From JBDHUV01 sp039809365 (lineage in GTDB: Bacteria; Patescibacteriota; Microgenomatia; Levybacterales; GWA1-39-11), in NCBI GenBank assembly GCA_039809365.1, contig JBDHUV010000005.1, positions 1 to 24,100 of the forward strand: a DNA stretch of 24,100 nt, given 5' to 3'. Shown here in pieces: positions 8,233 to 16,500 of the stretch (position 1 is the stretch's first letter; each line of letters opens with the position of its first letter). Below the pieces are notes generated by a model. That model ran no database searches. It was not told the origin of the DNA and worked only from the letters and a program-made list of their open reading frames with translations. Made by a program: the position numbers and the translations under genes.

Positions 8233-8433
8233 TTATTGAGAAAGCTCAATAGATTTTAACTCTTCAAAATTATTTACTTGTTCTGTTTTTAACTTTGAGT
8301 GACTAATTATTAGTGTAGCAATTACAACAACAATACACGCAATAACAACTCCTCCAATTACAAGTAGCCACATGTTCTTGATTTTTTTATTACTACCCTT
8401 TTTTACTGCTTTTTTTGTTTTCTTTTTTGCCAT
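8233..8433 (-). CDS. Small Lys-rich single-pass membrane protein, 66 aa
   Basis: I do not recognise a family. A Lys-rich N terminus (MAKKKTKKAVKKG) is followed by one strongly hydrophobic helix (about residues 22-44) and a polar tail of about 20 residues. The positive N terminus favours an N-in topology. The ATG at 8433 is preferred over an in-frame TTG three codons upstream, because the promoter lies only 10 bases from the ATG and because the neighbouring gene begins in the same way. The protein shares TKKAVKKG with the 49-residue product of the next gene upstream; the two look like diverged tandem duplicates. It converges on the cyclophilin gene. Confidence 0.7.
   Translation of the reverse strand: MAKKKTKKAVKKGSNKKIKNMWLLVIGGVVIACIVVVIATLIISHSKLKTEQVNNFEELKSIELSQ
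8234..8258 (+). terminator. Hairpin between convergent genes, possible terminator of the cyclophilin gene
   Basis: TATTGAG (8234-8240), loop AAAG, CTCAATA (8245-8251) is a perfect 7-bp stem followed by GATTTTA. The stem is AT-rich and the T run only four long, so it is a weak terminator candidate. It overlaps the 3' end of the opposing 66-residue gene. Confidence 0.4.
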
Positions 8434-8443
8434 ATAAAACAAT

Positions 8444-8470
8444 ACTATACACGAAACGGAAGAGAGTCAA
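8444..8470 (-). promoter_or_regulatory. Promoter of the 66-aa membrane protein gene
   Basis: The minus strand shows TTGACT (8470-8465) and TATAGT (8449-8444), spaced by 15 bases (shorter than ideal), with 10 bases from the -10 to the ATG. The 12 bases TTTCGTGTATAG around the -10 also occur at the rpoB promoter. Confidence 0.55.
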
Positions 8471-8482
8471 CACAAATATTCT

Positions 8483-8632
8483 TTAGAGAGTACTGGAGAT
8501 AAGAATCATGAGAGCAATTGCAATAAGTCCTCCATACACAATCACTCTATTATGATGTTTTTCAGGAATACGATGGGCTATTCCTTTTTTTACTGCTTTT
8601 TTTGTTGATTTACGGACAGTTCTCTTTGCCAT
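8483..8632 (-). CDS. Small Lys/Arg-rich single-pass membrane protein, 49 aa
   Basis: A 49-codon reading frame runs from the ATG at 8632 to a TAA at 8483. The protein begins MAKRTVRKSTKKAVKKG, continues through a His-containing segment, and ends in one hydrophobic helix (about 29-47, VIVYGGLIAIALMILISS) close to its C terminus. The evidence that it is real: a TTGACA box and extended -10 placed 7 bases before the ATG, and the same basic-segment-plus-helix plan and TKKAVKKG string as the 66-residue neighbour. A 21-base identical stretch is shared between the genes (8399-8419 and 8586-8606). Function is unknown. It lies downstream of rpsG but appears to be transcribed on its own. Confidence 0.65.
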   Translation of the reverse strand: MAKRTVRKSTKKAVKKGIAHRIPEKHHNRVIVYGGLIAIALMILISSTL

Positions 8633-8639
8633 ATAAGTA

Positions 8640-8669
8640 AGTGTGGCATAAACAAAAAGACTTTGTCAA
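8640..8669 (-). promoter_or_regulatory. Promoter of the 49-aa gene (TTGACA-18-TGC-CACACT, leaderless geometry)
   Basis: A perfect TTGACA (8669-8664) lies 18 bases from CACACT (8645-8640). The -10 is poor, but a TGn extension precedes it. Seven bases separate the -10 from the ATG at 8632, so transcription would start at or beside the start codon. Confidence 0.55.
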
Positions 8670-8712
8670 GAGTTAATAAAAAATTGGGAAATTAAAAATT
8701 AGCAAACGGAAG

Positions 8713-9192
8713 TTACCATTTAAAGCTTGCAAATGCTTTGTTTGCTTCTGCCATACGGTGCGCAACTTCTTTCTTTCTCATTGCTTCTCCTTCACCTTTT
8801 GAAGCATCAATAATTTCAGCAGCTAGTTTCTCTGCAAATGTTTTAAATTCAGCATTTGAACGCTTTTCTGCTGCTTCAAGCAACCAACGGATAGCAAGAG
8901 ACTGTCTGCGACTTCCCCTCACCTCTGTAGGGACTTGATATGCTGCTCCACCAATACGACGTGCTTTTACTTCTACTTTGGGTCCAATGTTATCTAAAGC
9001 TTTCTCAAATAGTTCTACAGGATTACTCCCTTTTGATTCAAGAATATCTAATGCTGAATACACAACACGCTGAGCCGTTGTCTTTTTTCCATCGCGCATA
9101 AGCCGATTAATGAATTTTGCAAGAATAAGACTACCGTACATTGGGTCTGGATCAACTGTTAATCGTGCTTTTTTAACTCCTCCGCGTGCCAT
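8713..9192 (-). CDS. rpsG: 30S ribosomal protein S7 (uS7)
   Basis: S7 nucleates assembly of the 30S head and contacts the E-site tRNA. The 159-residue length is normal for bacteria (about 156). The conserved core is clear: DPMYGS, LAKFINRLMRDGKK (24-37), ALDNIGPKVEVKARRIGGAAYQVP (65-88) with the basic rRNA-binding loop, EVRGSRRQSLAIRWLL and the C-terminal KKEVAHRMAEANKAF. It starts two bases after the rpsL stop. Shine-Dalgarno-like GGAGGAG lies in the last codons of rpsL. This is the second gene of the remaining str-type pair, with fusA displaced. Confidence 0.97.
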   Translation of the reverse strand: MARGGVKKARLTVDPDPMYGSLILAKFINRLMRDGKKTTAQRVVYSALDILESKGSNPVELFEKALDNIGPKVEVKARRIGGAAYQVPTEVRGSRRQSLAIRWLLEAAEKRSNAEFKTFAEKLAAEIIDASKGEGEAMRKKEVAHRMAEANKAFASFKW

Positions 9193-9194
9193 AA

Positions 9195-9617
9195 TTATTT
9201 AGCTCCTCCTGTAGCTTTCTTTGTACCATATTTACTTCGAGAAGTATTTCTTCCTTCTACACCACCAAGATCAAATTTCCCTCTTACTAAGTGATATTTA
9301 ACACCTGGTAAATCTTTTACACGACCTCCACGGACAAGTACAATACCGTGCTCTGCTAAATTATGACCAATTCCTTGAATATATGCTGTTACTTCTTCTC
9401 GGTTAGATAGTTTTACACGAGCAACTTTACGAAGTGCTGAGTTTGGCTTTTTTGGAGTCATTGTACGAACTAAGGTAACAACTCCTCTTTTCTGAGGTGC
9501 TGGATTTTCATTATAGCTTCTGGTTCGAGCATTAAAAGTATTACGCAATCCTGTTGCTTTCAACTTTTTTGTCTTTCGAGACCGACCTTTTTTTACTAAT
9601 TGATTTACTGTTGGCAT
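9195..9617 (-). CDS. rpsL: 30S ribosomal protein S12 (uS12)
   Basis: S12 lies at the decoding centre. The 140-residue protein has the invariant TPKKPNSALRKVARVKL loop and GRVKDLPGVKYH, which hold the classical streptomycin-resistance positions (E. coli K42/K43, K87, P90 region) in the usual sensitive form. The N-terminal insertion before QKRG resembles the longer Firmicutes-type S12 rather than the shorter E. coli protein. The gene follows rpoC after 126 bases, continuing the frequent rpoBC-rpsLG order, and directly precedes rpsG. A possible -10 lies about 22 bases before the ATG. Confidence 0.97.
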   Translation of the reverse strand: MPTVNQLVKKGRSRKTKKLKATGLRNTFNARTRSYNENPAPQKRGVVTLVRTMTPKKPNSALRKVARVKLSNREEVTAYIQGIGHNLAEHGIVLVRGGRVKDLPGVKYHLVRGKFDLGGVEGRNTSRSKYGTKKATGGAK

Positions 9618-9639
9618 AAATTATTTATTTGTGCTCACT

Positions 9640-9650
9640 ATTGTACTATA
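9640..9650 (-). promoter_or_regulatory. Possible -10 region of the rpsL-rpsG promoter
   Basis: The minus strand reads TATAGTACAAT, offering overlapping -10 boxes TATAGT or TACAAT. No good -35 is found at the expected distance, so this is a tentative call. The leader would be roughly 15-20 bases without a Shine-Dalgarno. The rest of the 126-base rpoC-rpsL gap holds a 10-base direct repeat (9648-9657 and 9720-9729) and nothing else I recognise. Confidence 0.35.
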
Positions 9651-9743
9651 TCTGAAGCTAAAATACCAGACCCTTACAATCCAAATCCTATTTATTCATC
9701 CACTTGAAAATTAGTCTTAATATCTGAAGTATCGTAACAAACG

Positions 9744-12700
9744 TTACATAGAGATATCATCTGGAGTCTGATTTAACAGTTCAGGTCGTACAGGAATAAG
9801 TCGTCCTACAATCACGTTTTCTTTCAAACCAACAAGATGATCTTCAGCACCTTCGAGTGATGCATCAGTTAGTACCTGAGTTGTTTCCTGGAATGAAGCA
9901 GATGACAACCAGCTATCAGTTATTAATGCTGCTTTAGTAATACCTAAAATCGTCTCACGAGCTGAAGCAGGTTCTCCACCTTCAGAGATTACACTTGCAT
10001 TCTCATCTTCAAATCTCACTTTGGACACAAGATCCCCTGGAAGTAATGCAGTATCCCCAGGTGTCTCAATAAGAACTTTATCAGACATCTTTCTAATGAT
10101 TGTTTCAAAGTGTTTGTAATTAATCGAAATACCCTGTGATTCGTATACTTTCTGGACTTCTTTTACAACATATCTCTGAGCCGCTTCAAGTCCACTTACT
10201 TTCAAAATCTCTTTTGGATCAAGATATCCTTCGCAAAGTTGTGTCCCTGTCTCCACCATCTGACCTTCTTCAACAAGAATCGTTGAGGTGAGTGGAACAA
10301 AGTATTCACGCTCTTCAACTGGTTTTGTTTTTGTGTTACGAACTCTGATCACAAATCCATCATCAACTTGAGTAATCTGGACTTTTCCTGCAATTTCACT
10401 GACAGGAGCAAGGTTTTTTGGACGTCTTATTTCAAACAGTTCTTCTACTCTTGGTAAACCTTGGGTCACGTCACTCATAACAACTCCACCAAAGTGCTTA
10501 ACACGCATGGTAAGTTGTGTACCAGGTTCACCAATTGACTGTGCTGCTAACACACCGACTGGAGTACCAAGATTTGCTTTTTGGTATGAAGAAAGATCCC
10601 ATCCATAACAATTTGAACAAATACCATACTTTAATTTACAGTAAAGAGGAGATCTCAACGATATTTTTTCAATACCTTCTGTCTTTAGGACTTCTTCTAA
10701 TACTTGATGATCAATTATACTTCCTTTTTCTACAACAACTTTTTTACGTTTTGTAGTAATATCCTCAGCAACTACACGTCCAAGAAGCATATTGGTCATG
10801 TACATTTTATTCTCCCATTCACGCATGTCTACTTCAATTCCTCGATCTGATCCGCACTCTTCTTCTCTAATAATGACATCATGGGTTACGTCAACAAGAC
10901 GGCGGGTAAGATATCCTGCGTCTGCTGTACGAAGTGCTGAGTCTGTTAAACCTTTTCGAGAGCCACGAGCAGAGTTAACGTATTCGAAAATTGAAAGCCC
11001 TTCACGGAAATTAGATTTAATTGGAAGTTCAACAATACGACCAAGAGGATCATAAATTAAACCTCTCATAGCTGACAACTGCATGATCTGAGATTTTCCA
11101 GCACGAGCTCCTCCTGACTCTGCAATAATTTTCACCATGTCCTGATCTTCGAAAAGATCCCAGGTTAAGTTAGCCATTTTCTCTGTAGTTTCAAACCAGA
11201 CATCATTTGCAAGTCTTTTCTGTTCAGCAAGAGTAATAAGACCTGATTGGTACTCGCTTTCAATTTCTTTAATCTTTTTCTCAGCTTCTTTAATAAACTT
11301 CTCTTTTCCGTCTACCATCTTAAGATCAAACGTTGAAACAGAGATACCAGATACTGTTGCGCCGTAAAATCCTATTTCTTTGATGTTATCAATTAATCGA
11401 GCAACTTCTGCTTCAGAATAACTCACCATTGCTTCAGTAATAATACGAGTAATAGATGCAGCACGTACTGGCTCATTTACATATGCCATTCCTTCTGGAA
11501 GTCTTTCATTAAAGAGAAGTCTACCCATAGTAGTCTCTATGATCTCTCCGTTTACTCGTATTCTTATCGGTTCTCTCATTGCAATTTTCTTCAGAGTAAA
11601 TGCAAGATGAGCCTCATTATTTGAAGCAAACACAGGAAGATTCTCACGGCGGAGACGTTCATCTACACTGGTCATATAGAATGATCCAAGAGCCATTTCC
11701 TTGTTTGGTAATGTGATAGGACTACCGTCTGCTGGTTTCAAAAGATTGTGCTCAGGCATCATGAGCTCAATAGCTTCTTGCTGTGAACGGGTAGACAAAG
11801 GAACGTGGATTGCCATTTGGTCACCGTCAAAATCTGCATTGTATCCTGAACACACACATGGGTGAACTTTAATCGCAGATCCTTCAACAAGTACTGGGAA
11901 GAATGCTTGCATACCCAGCTTGTGCAAGGTTGGAGCACGGTTAAGTAACACAGGATGGTTTTTTGTAATTTCTTCTAAGATATCAAATACTTCTGGTGGC
12001 CTTTTCTCAATATATCGTTTTGCAGCTTTTGCATTTGGAGTAGTATATCCTCGAGCAATTACTTCACGGATAACAAAAGGTTTGAATAACTCTAATGCCA
12101 TTTCTTTTGGAATACCACACTGGTTTAATGCAAGCTCAGGACCTACAATAATTACAGATCGTCCTGAGTAATCAACACGTTTTCCAAGAAGATTCTTTCT
12201 AAATCTACCTTGTTTCCCTCTTAAAATATCTGATAATGATTTGAACTGTCTTTGAGTTGTACTTGTTCTAATAGATGTATCGATAAGATAATCTACAGAT
12301 TCTTGTAACATACGTTTTTCATTTCTCAGAATGATCTCAGGAGCACCAAGAGAGATAAGATGATTCAAACGATTGTTTCTGTTAATAACTCTTCTGTAAA
12401 GATCATTAAGATCTGATGTTGCAAATCTTCCTCCATTGAGTTGAACCATAGGTCGAAGATCTGGTGGTAACACAGGGATCACTCTCAATACAAGTGAGCG
12501 GATATCAATACCAGCTTTATTTATAGATTCAATAAGATGTAATCTTTTAAGAAGTTTTAACTGGCGTTGTCCAGAAGACTTTCCAATATCTTCTCTGAGT
12601 TGGCCAATCAATGTTTGAGGAACAATTGATTCAATTGCTTTCAAAATACCTGATGCACCTGTCTCTACTTCAAAGAAAAGAGGAATATCATATTCAAGTA

Positions 12701-13517
12701 ATCGAACATACTCTTCTTCAGAAAGAACATTCCATACACGAAGATTTTTAACAATATCACCAACACGAGCAAAAATCTCTTCTGTTCTTGATGTTTCTGT
12801 TTCTAATCTTTTATCTAACGCAATATTTTTCTGTCGAAGTGCAATATTGGTTTCTTCAAGTACAAGCTTCTTGCGTTCTTCTGTTAATGATTTTTCTACT
12901 TCTTTTTGTTTTTCCTCATTATCTTGAACAAGAGCTGCTCTATCTTCTTCAATCTGAGTTTTAATTCTTTCAAGTCTTTCTTGTTTAATTAACTCTAATT
13001 TTTCTTGTGCTTCTTTTCTTTTATCTTCATCAATACCAACAATAAGATAACTTGCATAATAGATTACGCCTTCAAGTTCTTTTTGAGAAAGATCAAGTAA
13101 TGTAGAAAGTTTTGATGGAGATCCTTTTGAGTACCATACATGAATTACAGGACATGCAAGAGTAATATGCCCCATACGTTCACGACGTACGCGTGAGTAA
13201 GTAACTTCGACTCCACAGCGGTCACAGATAATTCCCTTGTATCGGATTCTTTTGTATTTTCCACAATAACATTCAAAATCTCGTGTTGGACCAAAAATTC
13301 TCTCATCAAATAACCCATCTTTTTCAGGTCTGAATGTTCTGTAATTAATTGTCTCTGGTTTTGTTACTTCCCCATATGACCATTCTTTGATTTGTTCTGG
13401 TTTTGCAACAGTAATCTTAAGACCGGTAAAGTCAGCAATATTAATAAGATCAAACTTTCGATTCTTTGATTTACTTGTTGATCGTGCTTCGTAATTTGTA
13501 TTTTGTCCGTTATCCAT
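9744..13517 (-). CDS. rpoC: DNA-directed RNA polymerase beta' subunit
   Basis: The 1257-residue beta' subunit forms the clamp and carries the catalytic Mg. Seen in order: N-terminal zinc ribbon with C83, C85, C98 and C101; a long Lys/Glu-rich coiled-coil segment at about residues 165-240; the double-psi barrel with NADFDGD (560-566), whose D562, D564 and D566 bind the active-site Mg; RAGKSQIMQLSAMRG and the bridge-helix/trigger-loop region; and a second zinc site made by EECGSDRG plus a C-x6-C-x2-C cluster. No inteins or breaks were seen. It starts 45 bases after the rpoB stop, with a perfect hairpin in between, and ends inside a small GTAAC/GTTAC inverted repeat that has no T run and is not a convincing terminator. 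Confidence 0.98.
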   Translation of the reverse strand: MDNGQNTNYEARSTSKSKNRKFDLINIADFTGLKITVAKPEQIKEWSYGEVTKPETINYRTFRPEKDGLFDERIFGPTRDFECYCGKYKRIRYKGIICDRCGVEVTYSRVRRERMGHITLACPVIHVWYSKGSPSKLSTLLDLSQKELEGVIYYASYLIVGIDEDKRKEAQEKLELIKQERLERIKTQIEEDRAALVQDNEEKQKEVEKSLTEERKKLVLEETNIALRQKNIALDKRLETETSRTEEIFARVGDIVKNLRVWNVLSEEEYVRLLEYDIPLFFEVETGASGILKAIESIVPQTLIGQLREDIGKSSGQRQLKLLKRLHLIESINKAGIDIRSLVLRVIPVLPPDLRPMVQLNGGRFATSDLNDLYRRVINRNNRLNHLISLGAPEIILRNEKRMLQESVDYLIDTSIRTSTTQRQFKSLSDILRGKQGRFRKNLLGKRVDYSGRSVIIVGPELALNQCGIPKEMALELFKPFVIREVIARGYTTPNAKAAKRYIEKRPPEVFDILEEITKNHPVLLNRAPTLHKLGMQAFFPVLVEGSAIKVHPCVCSGYNADFDGDQMAIHVPLSTRSQQEAIELMMPEHNLLKPADGSPITLPNKEMALGSFYMTSVDERLRRENLPVFASNNEAHLAFTLKKIAMREPIRIRVNGEIIETTMGRLLFNERLPEGMAYVNEPVRAASITRIITEAMVSYSEAEVARLIDNIKEIGFYGATVSGISVSTFDLKMVDGKEKFIKEAEKKIKEIESEYQSGLITLAEQKRLANDVWFETTEKMANLTWDLFEDQDMVKIIAESGGARAGKSQIMQLSAMRGLIYDPLGRIVELPIKSNFREGLSIFEYVNSARGSRKGLTDSALRTADAGYLTRRLVDVTHDVIIREEECGSDRGIEVDMREWENKMYMTNMLLGRVVAEDITTKRKKVVVEKGSIIDHQVLEEVLKTEGIEKISLRSPLYCKLKYGICSNCYGWDLSSYQKANLGTPVGVLAAQSIGEPGTQLTMRVKHFGGVVMSDVTQGLPRVEELFEIRRPKNLAPVSEIAGKVQITQVDDGFVIRVRNTKTKPVEEREYFVPLTSTILVEEGQMVETGTQLCEGYLDPKEILKVSGLEAAQRYVVKEVQKVYESQGISINYKHFETIIRKMSDKVLIETPGDTALLPGDLVSKVRFEDENASVISEGGEPASARETILGITKAALITDSWLSSASFQETTQVLTDASLEGAEDHLVGLKENVIVGRLIPVRPELLNQTPDDISM

Positions 13518-13535
13518 AATTTAAATCTCTGTTAT

Positions 13536-13554
13536 ATACACACGTTGTGTGTAT
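13536..13554 (-). other. Perfect 8-bp hairpin in the rpoB-rpoC gap
   Basis: ATACACAC and GTGTGTAT are exact inverted repeats with a 3-base loop, filling much of the 45-base gap. There is no T run, so it is not a terminator. It ends about 18 bases before the rpoC start, where the only ribosome-binding hint is a weak AGAG. An mRNA-processing or stability element is possible. Confidence 0.5.
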
Positions 13555-13562
13555 CACGCATT

Positions 13563-16500
13563 TTATTCTGCGTCTTTTTCCTCCTCTCCTTCTTTCGCTT
13601 CGGTCTCTATTGTATCATGAACTTTTGTAATTTCATCATCAGTTGGTTCTTCCTCTGCTTTTTCTGATTCAGACTCAATAACTTCTTCCCCAACTTCATC
13701 TGTTGCAGCGGCTTCTTCATCAGTTACTGAAGTATCGGTAACAGCATCAACAAGTTCTTCTCCTGCTTTTTGTGCTTCCATGTTCTCAGTAGCTTCTTCT
13801 ACAGTTTCGTCTTCTTCAGATGTATCATGAACACCCTCCATTGCGTCTACGTTAATTCCGAGAGATTGTAATTCTCGAATCAATACTTTAAATGATTCAG
13901 GAACACGTGGCGTTGGAATATCAATACCTTTAATAATTGCTTCAAATGCTTTTGCACGACCTGCAATATCATCAGATTTGGTAGTAAGCATCTCTTGCAA
14001 TGTGTATGCTGCGCGATGTGACTCAAGTGCCCATACCTCCATCTCTCCAAGTCTTTGTCCACCCATCTGTGCTTTACCTCCAAGAGGCTGCTGGGTAACA
14101 AGACTGTAAGGGCCTGTAGAACGTGCATGAGTTTTATCTTCTACCATGTGAATTAACTTCATAATGTATCCAATTCCTACTACAACATCATTCTCATATG
14201 CTTCTCCTGTACGAGCATCATATAATTTTACTTTTGCGTTTGCAGGGATTCCTGCTTTTTCAAGAGCTTCAAAAATACGATCCTCTGATAACTTTTCAAA
14301 AGCTGGCAATGCTACTTTATATCCTAATTTCTTTGCTGCCCAACCAAGATGTGCTTCGAGCAACTGTCCAAGGTTCATACGACCAAGTACTGAGATTGGA
14401 GAGATAATAATATCTACTGGTGTTCCGTCTTCAAGATAAGGCATATCTGATTGTGGAACAATTTTTGAGATAACACCTTTGTTTCCATGACGTCCAGCAA
14501 GTTTGTCTCCGACTACCACGTGACGAAGTTGTGCAACTTCAATAATAATTCTTTTCAATGCTCCAGGCTCTAACTCATCACCTTTTGCACGATCAAGAAT
14601 TTGAATTGAGATAACAGTTCCTCTTTCTCCGTGAGGAATTCGTAGAGATGTATCTCGTACTTCTCTTGCTTTTTCTCCAAAAATTGCACGGAGCAATCTT
14701 TCTTCAGCAGTAAGTTCTGTTTCACCTTTTGGAGCAATTTTACCAACTAGAATGTCTCCTGGTTCTACTTCTGATCCAATAACTACAATTCCTTCTTCAT
14801 CAAGATTTGCCAAATCTTCTTCAGCAACATTTGGAATATCACGAGTTGTTTCTTCAGGGCCAAGTTTTGTGTCTACTACTGTTGCTTCATGTTTTTCAAT
14901 ATGTACTGAAGTAAGCATATCTTCTTTTACTAATTTATCTGAAATAACAATAGCATCCTCGTATCCAAGTCCATCAAAAGATGCATACGCAATTGTTAAA
15001 TTACATCCAAGTCCAAGTTCACCATTTTCTGAAGCAGGCCCATCAATTAATAAGTCACCTTTTTTGACTTTGTCTCCAGTTGAAACAACAGGCTTTTGGC
15101 TAAAGAAAGTATTTGAAGATGTTCTCTTAAACTTCTTAATGAGATACTGAGCTTCTCCACCTTTTCCTTTAATCACAAGTCTGTCTGCGTCAACAAAAGT
15201 AATCTCTCCATCAAATGGAGCTCTTACTACACGACCCATTGCTTCTGAAACACTCATTTCCATTCCAGTACCAACAACTGGACTTTCAGCTTTTACTAAC
15301 GGAACAGCCTGACATTGCATGTGAGTACCCATAAGTGCTCGGTTTGCTTCGTCATGGTCAATGAACGGAATTAAAGCAGCAGATGTACCAATCACTTGGC
15401 GTGGTACCACATCAATAAAATCAATTCTCTCTTGTTCTACTTCAAGATAAGAACCTCCGTATCGTGCTGGAACCATATCGTCAACAATATATCCTTCATC
15501 GTCTAATTTAATATCTGCATGGGTAATATAGAATTGAGACTCTGTGTATGCATCCATATACATAATTTCATCAGTCACTTTGAGGCGAGTTTTCTTCCCA
15601 TTTTTTACTTTTTCTACTTTTCTATACGGTGCTTCTAAAAAGCCATACTCATTTACCCGAGCATATAATGCCAGATACGTTACAAGACCAATGTTTGGAC
15701 CTTCTGGAGATCGAACAGGATCAATACGAGAATACTGTGAGCTATTAATGTCTCGGATAGAAAATGAAGCGCGTTCTCTTGAAATACCACCAGTACCCAT
15801 CACCGTTAAACGGCGCATATTATCTATTTCTGAAAGTGGATTTGTTTGGTCAAGGATAGCTGAAAGTTGAGAAGTTCTAAAGAATTCATTAATTGCGGCA
15901 ATAATTGGGTGTGCATTAATAAAATGACTTGGTGAAAAATCTTCTTCTGTAGATGCCAAAGACATTTTTTCTTTAATAATTCTTTCAAGTCTTAATGCCC
16001 CAACTCGAAAAGCAGTAGATTGAACAAGTTCACCTACACTACGAACACGACGATTAGAAAGATGATCGATATCGTCTAATTTTCCTTGTCCTTGAGATAG
16101 CATCACAAGATATTTCATAATACCTACAATATCGTCAACTGCAAGAGTATATGAATCTGAATTTTTAAATCCTGGAACTTCAGATAACTTTTGTCCAATC
16201 TTGTATCTTCCAACTCGTGAAAGATCATATCTTCTTCTATCAAAGAAGGTGTCTCTAAAATTAGAGCGAATGGTATCTAATACAACTGGTTCTCCAGGAT
16301 TCATTTTTTTGAAGATTTCAATAAGCGCATCTGTTTCTCCACGAGTATCATCTTTCTCCATTGTATTTTTAATAATATTGGTAGCATCTGGAATATCACT
16401 AAACTGCTCATAAATATTATCTGTTCCTTCCAGACCAATTGCTTTTAAGAATACTGTTGCTAAGAATTTCTTACGGCGATCAATGCGAACAACGATCATG

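Noticed and set aside
8434..8442. Upstream TTG start for the 66-aa protein.
   Set aside because: The predicted transcription start lies inside this extension, and the paralogous neighbour begins at the equivalent ATG.
9648..9729. Ten-base direct repeat ATATCTGAAG (9648-9657, 9720-9729) in the rpoC-rpsL gap.
   Set aside because: Only two copies of a short AT-rich word; no further copies or symmetry to support an operator.
9734..9747. GTAAC/GTTAC inverted repeat overlapping the rpoC stop, considered as a terminator.
   Set aside because: Only 5 bp, AT-rich and without a T run; too weak to call.
13566..13835. Acidic RpoB tail as a frameshifted separate gene.
   Set aside because: The frame is continuous with the conserved beta subunit, there is no start signal at the junction, and Glu/Asp richness is sustained to the stop codon.
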